64,000 bases of DNA from the NCBI RefSeq assembly GCF_022751215.1, contig NZ_JAICDG010000001.1, positions 372,001-436,000 of the forward strand. The letters are read 5' to 3'. Both the position numbers and the translations under genes were made by a program. This stretch comes from Actinomadura terrae (GTDB taxonomy: Bacteria > Actinomycetota > Actinomycetes > Streptosporangiales > Streptosporangiaceae). Position 1 is the first letter of the stretch. The number at the start of each line of letters is the position of its first letter. The notes below the pieces were generated by a model. It did not search any database and was not told where the DNA came from. It worked only from the letters and a program-made list of their open reading frames with translations. Shown here one piece after another: positions 17,938 through 26,272 of the stretch.

Positions 17938-17951
17938 GTCCGCGGGTTTGA

Positions 17952-17957
17952 GACACT
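17952..17957 (+). promoter_or_regulatory. -10 element of leaderless rsmA transcript
   Basis: GACACT lies 6 nt before the rsmA GTG, and no Shine-Dalgarno is visible. Confidence 0.45.
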
Positions 17958-17963
17958 TGCTCC

Positions 17964-18983
17964 GTGGGGGACAAACAGGGGTTGCTCGGGGCCGCGGACG
18001 TGCGGGCGCTCGCGGGGCGGCTCGGCATCCGGCCGACCAAGACGCTCGGGCAGAACTTCGTCATCGACGCGAACACCGTCCGGCGGATCGTCCGGGCGGC
18101 CGACCTGCGCGCGGACGACGTCGTCATCGAGGTCGGGCCGGGCCTCGGGTCCCTCACGCTGGCGCTGCTGCCGGAGGCGCGGCGGGTCGTCGCGGTCGAG
18201 ATCGACCCGGTGCTCGCGGCGGAGCTGCCCGCGACGGCGGCGGCGCGCGAACCGGATCTCGCCGGACGGCTGGAGGTCGTCCGCGCCGATGCGATGAAGA
18301 TCACAGCGGTGCCGGGGCCGGAGCCGACCGCGCTGGTCGCGAACCTGCCCTACAACGTCGCCGTCCCCGTCGTCCTGCACCTGCTGGCCGCGCTGCCCTC
18401 GCTGCGGCGCGCGCTCGTCATGGTGCAGGCCGAGGTCGCCGACCGGATGGTCGCCGCGCCCGGCTCCAAGATCTACGGGGTGCCGTCGGTGAAGCTCGCC
18501 TGGTACGGCGAGGCCCGCCGGGCGGGGCCGGTCGGGCGCGCGGTGTTCTGGCCCGTCCCGAACGTCGACTCGGGACTGGTCGCGTTCACCCGCCGCGACC
18601 CCCCGGACACCACCGCCCCCCGCGCGGAGGTGTTCGCGGTGATCGACGCCGCGTTCGCGCAGCGGCGCAAGACGCTGCGCGCGGCCCTCGCGGGCTGGGC
18701 CGGGTCGGCGGCGGCGGCCGAGCGCGCGCTGCGCGCCGCGGGCGTTGATCCACAAGCTCGGGGCGAAGCCATTGACGTGGCCTCCTTCGCCCGGATTGCC
18801 GAGTATGGTCCAGTGAGCGACTCCCACTGCCCCCCGACGGCTGCTCCAGGGGGCGCATCACACGCGGAAGAGGCGGAGGGCGATGGTGAAGGCGCGTTCG
18901 CGGACGGCGCGGGTCGGGGTACCCGCGGCGGCGCCGATCGTGATCACGGTGCTGGCGGCGCTGGCCGCCGCCGGTTGCGGTAG
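17964..18983 (+). CDS. rsmA: 16S rRNA (adenine1518-N6/adenine1519-N6)-dimethyltransferase
   Basis: This SAM-dependent enzyme dimethylates two adjacent adenines in helix 45 of 16S r[21 protein letters not shown] (about 26-43), the SAM loop [15 protein letters not shown] (56-70) and the catalytic NLPYN (near 128-132) are clear. The usual family length is about 280-290, but no stop occurs until residue 339: the last 50-55 residues (after [10 protein letters not shown]) are low-complexity Gly/Ala/Asp and overlap the next gene by 101 nt in another frame. The extension is probably tolerated read-through rather than a domain. GTG 17964 fits the leaderless promoter. Confidence 0.95.
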   Translation: MGDKQGLLGAADVRALAGRLGIRPTKTLGQNFVIDANTVRRIVRAADLRADDVVIEVGPGLGSLTLALLPEARRVVAVEIDPVLAAELPATAAAREPDLAGRLEVVRADAMKITAVPGPEPTALVANLPYNVAVPVVLHLLAALPSLRRALVMVQAEVADRMVAAPGSKIYGVPSVKLAWYGEARRAGPVGRAVFWPVPNVDSGLVAFTRRDPPDTTAPRAEVFAVIDAAFAQRRKTLRAALAGWAGSAAAAERALRAAGVDPQARGEAIDVASFARIAEYGPVSDSHCPPTAAPGGASHAEEAEGDGEGAFADGAGRGTRGGADRDHGAGGAGRRRLR

Positions 18984-20052
18984 CGGGGCGGGCGCCGCAC
19001 CCAAGATCACGACGACCGCGCGGGCCGGCGTCGCCCCGACCCCGCCGGCGAAGGGCGCCTACTTCGGCGCCTACGCCCCCCCGGAGGACGCCGCCAGGCC
19101 CAAGTCCGCCTCGGCCTCCCCCTCCAAGTCCCCGGACGGGTCGAAGAGCCCCTCGGAGGGCCCCTCCGAAAGCCCTTCGGAAAGCCCGTCCAAGAGCCCC
19201 TCGGGGAGCCCGTCCGCCAAGCCGACGGGCAAGGACGCGGGCAAGCCCGGCATGGAGCCGGTCGCCGCGTTCGAGAGCGGGCTCGGCCGGCAGCTCGACA
19301 TCGTGCAGAGCTACGGGGGCTGGAAGTCGCCGTTCCCGTCCGACCTCGACGGCTCGGTCCTCGCCAGCAGCCGGTACCTGCTGCTGACCTGGGGCGGCGC
19401 CGACACCAAGGAGATCGTCCAGGGCGAGCACGACGAGCTGATCCGGGCCCGCGCCCGCGCGATCAAGGCCACCGGCAAGCCGATCTTCCTGCGCTGGTCG
19501 CGGGACATGGACACGAAGAGCTCGCAGAAGCGCGTCCACTCCGCCGCCGACTTCATCGCCGCGTGGAAGCACCTGCGGGCCGTCTTCAAGCAGGAGAGGG
19601 TCGACAACGTCGCCTGGGTGTGGTGCCCGTCGGCGCGCGGCTTCGGCTCCGGCAACGCGGGGTCGTTCTACCCCGGCGACGACGAGGTCGACTGGATCTG
19701 CGCCGACGCCCAGCCGGGCGGCGACTACGACTACCGCGACCTGTCCGAGGCGCTGAAGCTGTTCGTGCAGTGGGCCCGGGGACGCGCCAAGCCCATCATG
19801 ATCGCCGAGTTCGGCGTCCCGAAGGCCTACGGCGAGCGCCGCGCCGAGTGGCTCCGCGCCGCCGCCAAGACCCTCCAGGACCCGCAGGTCAAGGCCGTCG
19901 TCTACTTCGACTCCGACGAGCAGGCCGACGACGCGCGCGACCGGCGGCGGGCGTTCGCGGTGACCGGCGACAAGCGCGCCATCTCCGCGCTCCGCGAGAT
20001 CGCGACCACCCCCTACTTCAACCCGCGCAACCTCCCGGTGACCAGCGACTGA
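18883..20052 (+). CDS. Secreted lipoprotein with GH26-like (mannanase-type) domain
   Basis: A 389-residue lipoprotein: lipobox LAAAGC (Cys32), then a Ser/Pro/Lys-rich wall-spanning linker (about 73-120), then a TIM-barrel-like domain. [13 protein letters not shown] (about 198-210) and [12 protein letters not shown] (about 303-314) align by pattern with the two catalytic strands of glycoside hydrolase family 26. The nucleophile Glu309 is present, but the usual acid/base Glu of a HEMN-type motif is replaced by SRDMD. It may act differently or only bind glycan. The gene starts inside the rsmA reading frame with a GGAGG-type site, which implies translational coupling, and sits just before ispE. 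Confidence 0.72.
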   Translation: MVKARSRTARVGVPAAAPIVITVLAALAAAGCGSGAGAAPKITTTARAGVAPTPPAKGAYFGAYAPPEDAARPKSASASPSKSPDGSKSPSEGPSESPSESPSKSPSGSPSAKPTGKDAGKPGMEPVAAFESGLGRQLDIVQSYGGWKSPFPSDLDGSVLASSRYLLLTWGGADTKEIVQGEHDELIRARARAIKATGKPIFLRWSRDMDTKSSQKRVHSAADFIAAWKHLRAVFKQERVDNVAWVWCPSARGFGSGNAGSFYPGDDEVDWICADAQPGGDYDYRDLSEALKLFVQWARGRAKPIMIAEFGVPKAYGERRAEWLRAAAKTLQDPQVKAVVYFDSDEQADDARDRRRAFAVTGDKRAISALREIATTPYFNPRNLPVTSD

Positions 20053-20148
20053 CCCGCCGAGACCCCGCCGAGACCCCGTCGAGGGCCCGCCGAGGCCCCG
20101 CTGACCTGGGGAGACGGGGCGGTTTCGATGGGAGGGCGCCGCGTCCCG

Positions 20149-20154
20149 TACGCT
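20149..20154 (+). promoter_or_regulatory. -10 element of leaderless ispE transcript
   Basis: TACGCT is followed by 8 nt and then the ispE GTG. There is no ribosome-binding site. Confidence 0.45.
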
Positions 20155-20162
20155 TGCGTGAC

Positions 20163-21092
20163 GTGACGGCAGTGAGCGTACGCGTCCCCGCGAAGGTCAA
20201 CCTCCAGCTCGCCGTGGGGCCGCTCCGCGACGACGGCTACCACGACCTCGTCAACGTCTTCCACGCCGTGTCGCTGTTCGACGAGGTGCGCGCCGTGCCC
20301 GCCGCACGGCTGGAGATCACCGTCGAGGCCGCGCCCTACTCCAGGGTGTCGGTCGAGGGCGTCCCCACCGGCGCCGACAACCTCGCCGCCCGCGCCGCGA
20401 CGCTCGTCGCCGCGCGGCTCGGCGTCGCGCCGGCGGTGGCGCTGCGCATCCGCAAGGCCATCCCCGTCGCGGGCGGCATGGCGGGCGGCAGCGCCGACGC
20501 CGCCGCCGCGCTGGTCGCCTGCGCCCGGCTGTGGGACGACCGCGAGAACCCCGTCCTGTCCCGCGACGACCTGCTGGAACTCGGCGCCGACCTCGGCAGC
20601 GACGTCCCGTTCGCGCTGCTCGGCGGCACCGCGATCGGGGTCGGCCGAGGCGAGCGGCTCACCCCCGCGCTCGCCAGGGGAACCTTCCACTGGGTGTTCG
20701 CGACCGCCGGCGGGGGCCTGTCCACGCCCGCCGTCTACGCCGAGTGCGACCGGATCCGCGCCGCCGAGGGGCGCGCCCCGGCCCGGCCGCGCGTCAGCGA
20801 GGACCTGATGGCCGCGCTCGCCACCGGCGACGCCAAGGGCCTCGGCGAGGCGCTCGACAACGACCTCCAGCCCGCCGCGCTCGCGCTCCGCCCGTCCCTG
20901 CGCCGCACGATCGCCGCCGGACGCGACCTCGGGGCGCTCGGCGCGCTCGTGTCCGGCTCCGGCCCCACGTGCGCGTTCCTCGCGGCGAACGACGAGCACG
21001 CCGCCGAGCTCGCCGCCGACCTGGACGGCGCGGGGGTCGCGGCGTCGATCGTCCGCGCGTCCGGGCCGGTCCCGGGGGCCACGCTGCTCTGA
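20163..21092 (+). CDS. ispE: 4-diphosphocytidyl-2-C-methyl-D-erythritol kinase
   Basis: A 309-residue GHMP kinase that phosphorylates CDP-ME in the non-mevalonate isoprenoid pathway, supplying polyprenyl phosphate for wall and polysaccharide assembly. The substrate-binding start VRVPAKVNLQLAVGPLRDDG (7-26), the ATP loop PVAGGMAGGSADAAAA (101-116) and the C-terminal LVSGSGPTCAFLA are diagnostic. GTG 20163 is favoured by the -10 spacing; a GTG three codons later is also possible. It keeps its conserved place after rsmA, with the GH26-like gene inserted between. Confidence 0.95.
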   Translation: MTAVSVRVPAKVNLQLAVGPLRDDGYHDLVNVFHAVSLFDEVRAVPAARLEITVEAAPYSRVSVEGVPTGADNLAARAATLVAARLGVAPAVALRIRKAIPVAGGMAGGSADAAAALVACARLWDDRENPVLSRDDLLELGADLGSDVPFALLGGTAIGVGRGERLTPALARGTFHWVFATAGGGLSTPAVYAECDRIRAAEGRAPARPRVSEDLMAALATGDAKGLGEALDNDLQPAALALRPSLRRTIAAGRDLGALGALVSGSGPTCAFLAANDEHAAELAADLDGAGVAASIVRASGPVPGATLL

Positions 21093-21223
21093 CAGCCATG
21101 TGAGGGTTACCGCACGGTGAGTGATCGGTGGCACACTAGCTGCTGTAGTCATACAAGCGAACTCCGAGCCCGCCGGGGGCGTCCATAGGGTGAACGCCCG
21201 AAATCCGCGGACGAGGTGGAGCG

Positions 21224-21460
21224 ATGACGATTCTGTCCGGGCTGCTGGCACTGCTGGCCATCGCCATGATGGCCACGCTCGTCGGAAGGTCGGTACGCCG
21301 CGACCGGGACCTGCGCCGCAACGCCCCCGGCACCGTCGTCGCGCCGGACCCCGCGCTCGCGAGCACGTCGAACGCCGTGCCGGACGCCGTGCCCGCCGCC
21401 ATGCCGGCGGCCGCGGCCGGTGGGCGGGCCCGGCCCGAGGCCGGTTCGCCGCCCCGCTGA
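21224..21460 (+). CDS. Small single-pass membrane protein, function unknown
   Basis: This 78-residue protein has one N-terminal membrane helix (LSGLLALLAIAMMATLVG, about 4-21), a basic stop-transfer patch (RSVRRDRDLRR) and an Ala/Pro-rich tail. TGGAG stands 3-4 nt before the ATG. It sits between ispE and the ABC-F gene on the same strand. I do not recognise a family; its size, helix and ribosome site make it more credible than the surrounding frame shadows. Confidence 0.6.
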   Translation: MTILSGLLALLAIAMMATLVGRSVRRDRDLRRNAPGTVVAPDPALASTSNAVPDAVPAAMPAAAAGGRARPEAGSPPR

Positions 21461-21515
21461 CCCGCCCCGCTGAGCCGCCCGACCGGTTCGCCGGGGGCAA
21501 TAGGCTGGAGGCGTC

Positions 21516-23291
21516 GTGAATCTGATCAACGTTGAGAACGTCGCCAAGGCCTACGGCCCCGCCCCGCTGCTCGACGCCGTGTCCCTCGGGCTCGACGACG
21601 GCGACCGCGTGGGCGTCGTCGGACGCAACGGCGGCGGCAAGAGCACGCTCGTGTCCGTCCTCGCGAAGGAGACCGAGCCCGACGCCGGGCGCGTCACCCA
21701 CGCCCGCGGCCTGCGGCTCGGCTACCTCACCCAGCGCGACGACTTCCCCGAGGGCGCGACGGTCCGGTCGGTGGTGCTGGGGGAGCGCGCCGAGCACGAG
21801 TGGGCGGGCGACACCCGCGCCCGCGAGATCCTCGCGGGCCTGCTCACCGGGCTCGACCTCGACGCCCCGCTCGCCGGGATGTCCGGCGGGGAGCGGCGCC
21901 GCGTCGCGCTGGCCCGGCTGCTCGTCCCCGACTCCGACCTGCTGGTGCTGGACGAGCCCACCAACCACCTCGACATCGAGGCGATCGACTGGCTCGCCCG
22001 CCACCTGCGCGGCCGCCGGATCGCGCTGCTCGTCGTCACGCACGACCGCTGGTTCCTCGACGAGGTCACCGAGCGGACGTGGGAGGTCGTCGACGGCCGC
22101 GTCGAGCGCTACGAAGGCGGCTACTCCGCCTACGTGCTGGCGAAGGCCGAGCGGTCGCGGATCGCCGCCGCGACCGAGGCCAAGCGGCAGAACCTGCTGC
22201 GCAAGGAGCTGGCGTGGCTGCGGCGCGGCCCGCAGGCCCGCACGTCCAAGCCGAAGTTCCGGGTGGACGCGGCGCAGGCGCTGATCGCCGACGAGCCGCC
22301 CCCGCGCGACTCGGTCGAGCTGACCCGCTTCGCGACCGCGCGGCTCGGCAAGACCGTCTTCGAGGTCGAGGACGCCACCGTCCGCCTCGGCGAGCGCGAC
22401 CTGTTCTCCCGGGCGACCTGGCGGCTCGGCCCCGGCGACCGCGTCGGGCTCGTCGGCGTGAACGGCAGCGGCAAGAGCACGCTGCTGCGCCTGCTGGACG
22501 GCTCGGTCGCCCCGGCGGCGGGCCGGGTGGTGCGGGGCAAGACCGTCCAGCTCGCGCACCTGTCGCAGAACCTGGAGGACCTCGACCCGTCCCGCCGCGT
22601 CCTGGAGTCGGTGGAGGAGATCCGCCGCCGCATCACGGTCGGCAAGCGCGAGTGGACGGCGAGCCAGCTCCTCGAACGGCTCGGCTTCGCGGGCGACCGG
22701 CAGTGGACGCCGGTCGGCGACCTGTCCGGCGGCGAGCGGCGCCGCCTGCGAGTCCTCCGGCTGCTGATGGGCGAGCCCAACGTCCTGCTGCTGGACGAGC
22801 CCACCAACGACCTCGACATCGAGACGCTCACCGAGGTCGAGGACCTCCTGGACGGCTGGCCCGGCACGCTCGTCGTCGTCAGCCACGACCGGTACTTCCT
22901 GGAGCGCATCACCGACCACGTCGTCGCGCTGCTCGGCGACGGCCGCGTGACGATGATGCCCGGCGGCGTCGACGAGTACCTGGAGCGCCGCGCGGCCGGA
23001 ACCGCCGGGGTGGTCGCGCGCGAGGCGCCCGCCGCGTCCTCAACGCCTGCCGCGTCCGCGCCGGCCAAGCCCAAGGGCGGCCAGGACTGGAAGGCCCGCA
23101 AGGAGCTCGACCGGCTCGAACGCCGCCTGGAGAAGCTCGCCGGGCAGGAGGCCGAGCTGCACGAGCGGCTCGCCGCGCACGCCACCGACTACGCCAAGCT
23201 CCAGGAGCTGGACGGCCGCCTCAAGGAGATCCAGGCCGAGGCCGCCCAGGTCGAGGAGGAGTGGCTGCTGCTCGCCGAGGACGTCGGCTAG
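21516..23291 (+). CDS. ABC-F family ATPase
   Basis: This 591-residue soluble protein has two ABC ATPase domains and no membrane region. Walker A: GRNGGGKST (36-44) and GVNGSGKST (about 314-322); signatures MSGGERRRVALARLL and LSGGERRRLRVLRLL; Walker B VLDEPTNHLDIEA and LLDEPTNDLDIET. A Lys/Glu coiled-coil tail (about 515-591) is typical of Uup-type members. ABC-F proteins act at the ribosome, relieving stalling or giving antibiotic protection. GTG 21516 has both GGAGG and a TAGGCT -10 element (21501-21506) upstream, so initiation could be leaderless or with a short leader. Substrate specificity cannot be read from sequence. Confidence 0.93.
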   Translation: MNLINVENVAKAYGPAPLLDAVSLGLDDGDRVGVVGRNGGGKSTLVSVLAKETEPDAGRVTHARGLRLGYLTQRDDFPEGATVRSVVLGERAEHEWAGDTRAREILAGLLTGLDLDAPLAGMSGGERRRVALARLLVPDSDLLVLDEPTNHLDIEAIDWLARHLRGRRIALLVVTHDRWFLDEVTERTWEVVDGRVERYEGGYSAYVLAKAERSRIAAATEAKRQNLLRKELAWLRRGPQARTSKPKFRVDAAQALIADEPPPRDSVELTRFATARLGKTVFEVEDATVRLGERDLFSRATWRLGPGDRVGLVGVNGSGKSTLLRLLDGSVAPAAGRVVRGKTVQLAHLSQNLEDLDPSRRVLESVEEIRRRITVGKREWTASQLLERLGFAGDRQWTPVGDLSGGERRRLRVLRLLMGEPNVLLLDEPTNDLDIETLTEVEDLLDGWPGTLVVVSHDRYFLERITDHVVALLGDGRVTMMPGGVDEYLERRAAGTAGVVAREAPAASSTPAASAPAKPKGGQDWKARKELDRLERRLEKLAGQEAELHERLAAHATDYAKLQELDGRLKEIQAEAAQVEEEWLLLAEDVG

Positions 23292-23317
23292 CAGGCCCGG
23301 CCAGGGCCTCGGCTAGG

Positions 23318-23356
23318 AGGCTCGGTCACGAGGCTCCGTCACGAGGCTCGGTCACG
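23318..23356. repeat. Three tandem 13-bp repeats at the 3' end of the MarR gene
   Basis: AGGCTCGGTCACG, AGGCTCCGTCACG and AGGCTCGGTCACG lie head to tail between the convergent ABC-F and MarR genes. The MarR stop codon is inside the third copy, so expansion has probably placed extra stop codons in the tail. No terminator hairpin is formed. Confidence 0.65.
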
Positions 23357-23840
23357 AGTCGAAGGGGACCAGCAGCGTCCGCAGCAGGTCGGCGAGAGCG
23401 TTCCGCTGGGCGGGGCTGAGCCCCTCCAGGAACACCTGCTCGCGGTCGAGCAGGTCGGCGAACGCCGCGTCCACCCGCCGCAGCCCCGCCGGCGTCAGCC
23501 GGACGAGGACGCCGCGCTTGTCCAGCGGGTCGGGATGCCGCTCGACCAGCCCCGCCGCCGCGAGCCGGTCGATGCGGTTGGTCATCGTGCCGGACGTGAC
23601 GAGCGTCGCGTGCAGCAGCCGGCCGGGGCTGAGCTGGTAGGGGGTGCCCTCCCGGCGGAGCGCGGTGAGGACGTCGAACTCCCACGACTCCAGGCCGTGC
23701 GCGCCGAACACCGCCCGCCGCGCGCGGTCGAGATGGCGCGCGAGCCGCGAGATCCGGCTGAGGACGTGCAACGGCGCGACATCGAGGTCGGGGCGCTCGT
23801 TGTTCCAGGCCGCGACCAGCCGGTCGACCTCATCCTCCAT
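23352..23840 (-). CDS. MarR-family regulator, PecS/TamR (UrtR)-like
   Basis: This 162-residue winged-helix repressor begins with an extra N-terminal helix containing Trp and the segment ERPDLDVAPL; it continues SWEFDVLTALRR, LVTSGTMTNRIDRLAAAG (recognition helix) and the wing VERHPDPLDKRG. The extra helix with Trp plus the SWEFDVL and TNRIDRL residues are what defines the urate/oxidative-stress-responsive HucR-MftR-TamR-PecS group. A candidate operator lies just upstream (23857-23871), and the tam gene two genes away has TamR-type palindromes, so control of tam is likely. Assignment to TamR itself is inference. Confidence 0.85.
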   Translation of the reverse strand: MEDEVDRLVAAWNNERPDLDVAPLHVLSRISRLARHLDRARRAVFGAHGLESWEFDVLTALRREGTPYQLSPGRLLHATLVTSGTMTNRIDRLAAAGLVERHPDPLDKRGVLVRLTPAGLRRVDAAFADLLDREQVFLEGLSPAQRNALADLLRTLLVPFDS

Positions 23841-23856
23841 CCCGCCACCCTACCCA

Positions 23857-23871
23857 TCTCGGGTATCGAGA
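23857..23871. promoter_or_regulatory. Candidate MarR autoregulatory operator
   Basis: TCTCG-GGTAT-CGAGA, an inverted repeat 16-30 bp upstream of the marR start, resembles half-sites of the TCTTGA/TCAAGA palindromes at tam. An overlapping TACCC-ATCTC-GGGTA repeat is at 23851-23865. Confidence 0.4.
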
Positions 23872-24022
23872 CGGCCGCCGCGAACGGCCGCCCGGCCGGG
23901 GATCGGCGCGCGGCCGACTCCGGCCAGCCCCACCGCGCCGATCACGATCATGGTCCTGCTGTAATGATCTTTTCGCGTTGCCGCAGGCAGACGGCCGACG
24001 CCGAGCCCCTCGGAGAGACACC

Positions 24023-25231
24023 ATGCAGCACACCCTCGGCAAGGGCGGGAACGCTCCACTCGACGGCCCGGCGGCCACGGTCACGATCACGGCGGCCACG
24101 CCCATCGACGTCTCTGCGCTCCTGCTCACCGCGGCGCGCAAGGTCCGCGGTGACCACGACCTGGTGTTCTTCAACCATCCGGAGCAGGACGGCGTGAGCG
24201 TCGCGGGCGCCACGGTCACCGCCGACCTCGGCCGGGTGCCCGCCGACGTGCACACGGTCGCCGTCGTGGCGAGCGTCGACGCCGACCGTCCGGGGGCGCG
24301 CTTCGACGCGTCCAGCACCCCGCGCGCCGCCGTGGCCTGCGGGCCGGGCACGGTCACGTTCGAGCCGCCCCCGCTGGTGGACGGCGAGACGGTCGCCGTC
24401 CTGCTGGAGCTGTACCGGCGCGGCGCCGGCTGGAAGGTGCGCGCGGTCGGGCAGGGGTGGGCCAGCGGCCTGGCCGGGCTCGCCGCCGACTACGGCGTGA
24501 CCGTGGACGACCCGGGCCCCCCCGCCCCCGCCCCCGCGCCGGTCGCGCCCCCGCCGGTCGCGCCCCCGGCCGCCGCCCCGCTCGCGCCCCCGGCGCCGCC
24601 GCTCGGCAAGATCACGCTGAAGAAGGCGGGCAAGGCGGCGATCAGCCTGGACAAGCGCGACACCACGGCGACGATCACCGCCACCCTCGAGTGGGACGGC
24701 GGCAGCAAGCGCCGCCGCAGCAAGGGCGCGGACCTGGACCTCTACGCCCTCTACGTGCCCGCCCACCTGGTCGCCCCGGCCAAACTGGCCAAGGGGCGCA
24801 AGGAGAGCGACGGCGTCGTCTACTACCGCGCCCTCGGCTCCCTCGTCTCGCAGCCCTTCGTCCAACTGGACGGCGACGCCAAGATCCCCGGCCGGGAGAC
24901 GATCCGGATCACGCGTCCGGACCAGCAGGGCTACGTGCTGCTCTGCGCCTACAGCGCGGTCGAGAACGGCGCCGGGTCCTTCAAGTCCTACGGCGCCCGC
25001 GCGGTCGTCACCGACGGGCGGGGCTCCACGGTGACGGTTCCGCTGTTCAACGACAACCCGGGCTCCTACTGGGTCGCGATCGCGCTGGTGGACTTCACCG
25101 TCCCGGGCGGCTTCGAGATCAGGCACGTGGAGCGCTACAGCGAGGGCGGCGAGGCGCGTCCGATGCTCTACACGGACGGCACCTTCGAGATGGACGAGGG
25201 CCCCGTGGAGTTCAAGGACGACGACTTCTAG
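24023..25231 (+). CDS. TerD-family stress protein with two TerD-like domains
   Basis: This 402-residue cytoplasmic protein has two TerD-type modules joined by a Pro/Ala linker (about 160-195). The first contains VTITAATPIDVSALLL and HDLVFFNHPEQDG, the second LEWDGGSKRRRSKGADLDLY with LDLYALYV, the calcium-binding region of TerD proteins. The C-terminus is acidic (EFKDDDF). TerD proteins are tied to tellurite, oxidative and phage stress responses and to calcium signalling; no other ter genes are nearby. GGAG lies 7-8 nt before ATG 24023. It is divergent from the PecS/TamR-like regulator and precedes tam. Confidence 0.82.
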   Translation: MQHTLGKGGNAPLDGPAATVTITAATPIDVSALLLTAARKVRGDHDLVFFNHPEQDGVSVAGATVTADLGRVPADVHTVAVVASVDADRPGARFDASSTPRAAVACGPGTVTFEPPPLVDGETVAVLLELYRRGAGWKVRAVGQGWASGLAGLAADYGVTVDDPGPPAPAPAPVAPPPVAPPAAAPLAPPAPPLGKITLKKAGKAAISLDKRDTTATITATLEWDGGSKRRRSKGADLDLYALYVPAHLVAPAKLAKGRKESDGVVYYRALGSLVSQPFVQLDGDAKIPGRETIRITRPDQQGYVLLCAYSAVENGAGSFKSYGARAVVTDGRGSTVTVPLFNDNPGSYWVAIALVDFTVPGGFEIRHVERYSEGGEARPMLYTDGTFEMDEGPVEFKDDDF

Positions 25232-25250
25232 CGCGCCGCGCCGACCGGAT

Positions 25251-25264
25251 TCTTGACATCAAGA
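25251..25264. promoter_or_regulatory. TamR-type operator 1 overlapping the tam -35 box
   Basis: TCTTGA-CA-TCAAGA is a perfect 6+2+6 inverted repeat. It includes TTGACA (25253-25258), which, with an 18-bp spacer to CATCCT (25277-25282), forms the tam promoter. A bound repressor would block RNA polymerase. Confidence 0.65.
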
Positions 25265-25276
25265 TAGGGGGCGGGG

Positions 25277-25282
25277 CATCCT
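25277..25282 (+). promoter_or_regulatory. -10 element of tam promoter
   Basis: CATCCT is 18 bp from TTGACA and 8 nt before the ATG, consistent with a leaderless tam mRNA. Confidence 0.5.
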
Positions 25283-25285
25283 CTG

Positions 25286-25299
25286 TCTTGATGTCGAGA
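25286..25299. promoter_or_regulatory. TamR-type operator 2 spanning the tam start codon
   Basis: TCTTGA-TG-TCGAGA matches operator 1 except for one base and is centred 35 bp downstream. It includes the ATG of tam, so it lies at or just past the predicted transcription start. Confidence 0.55.
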
Positions 25300-26079
25300 G
25301 ATGCCGAGTGGGACCCCGCGCAGTACGGGCGCTACGGTGACGAGCGCTCCCGTCCGTTCGCCGAGCTGGTCGGACGGCTCCACGGCCTGGACCCCGGATT
25401 CGTCGTCGATCTCGGGTGCGGGTCGGGCGAGCTGACCGCCACCCTCACCGAGCGGTGGCCGGACGCCGTCATCGAGGGCTACGACAGCTCACCCGACATG
25501 ATCGCGGCGGCGAAGGCGCACGAGATCCCCGGACGGCTCGGCTTCGCGGTGGGCGACGTCGCCGCCTGGCGCCCGGACCGCCCCGTCGACCTGCTCGTCT
25601 CCAACGCCGTTCTGCATTGGGTCCCCGAGCATTTCGAACTGCTGCCGCAGTGGGCCGACGCCCTCGCCCCCGGCGGACGGCTCGCCTTCCAGGTGCCCGG
25701 CAATTTCGACGAGCCCAGTCATACGCTCCTGCGGGCGCTCTGCCGCTCGCCCCGATGGCGGGACAGGGTCGGCCACCTGATGCCGCCGTCCCCCATCCTC
25801 ACCCCGGCGGGATACCTCGACCTGCTGGCAAGGCACGGATATGCCGTCGACGCCTGGGAAACGACCTACGCGCAGATCCTGCACGGCGACGATCCGGTTC
25901 TCGAATGGGTCAAGGGGAGCACGCTGCGTCCCATCCTGACCGAACTCGACCCGGCCGAGACCGGCGAGTTCATCGACGACTACCGGCGGCAGCTGAACGA
26001 GGCGTATCCGGCCGCGCCCTACGGAACCGTGTTCCCGTTCCGGCGCGTGTTCGTCGTCGCGAGCCGCAGCTCACCCTAG
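25291..26079 (+). CDS. tam: Trans-aconitate 2-methyltransferase
   Basis: A 262-residue class I SAM methyltransferase. Motif I is VVDLGCGSGELTA (38-50); NAVLHWVPEHFELLPQWADA, LAFQVPGNFDEPSH and FPFRRVFVVA are hallmark stretches of Tam. The enzyme methylates trans-aconitate, a spontaneous by-product that inhibits aconitase. The ATG lies inside a palindromic operator, and in Streptomyces the MarR regulator TamR controls this gene. A PecS/TamR-like gene is at 23352-23840, separated by the TerD gene. No Shine-Dalgarno is visible. Confidence 0.92.
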   Translation: MSRDAEWDPAQYGRYGDERSRPFAELVGRLHGLDPGFVVDLGCGSGELTATLTERWPDAVIEGYDSSPDMIAAAKAHEIPGRLGFAVGDVAAWRPDRPVDLLVSNAVLHWVPEHFELLPQWADALAPGGRLAFQVPGNFDEPSHTLLRALCRSPRWRDRVGHLMPPSPILTPAGYLDLLARHGYAVDAWETTYAQILHGDDPVLEWVKGSTLRPILTELDPAETGEFIDDYRRQLNEAYPAAPYGTVFPFRRVFVVASRSSP

Positions 26080-26272
26080 ACGGGATGCCGTCCGCCCATC
26101 AGAGGCAAGCGACTCGTTCCCCTGCGGTGCGCGACCTCGCGGGCGGGCGGCATCCGGAACAGATCCCGGCACCGCGACCCGGCGCCGGCGACCCCGGCCG
26201 TCGGCCGTCCGGGCGAACTCCGGACGGCCGATGGTTCCACGGGGGAAACGAGCCACGGGAAACGAATTCCCG

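Noticed and set aside
20013..22919. 968-codon open frame on the minus strand
   Set aside because: It runs antisense across ispE, the small membrane gene and the ABC-F gene, all of which have clear family motifs; it has none.
23318..23356. Possible CRISPR-like array
   Set aside because: Units are contiguous 13-mers without spacers, and no cas genes are present.
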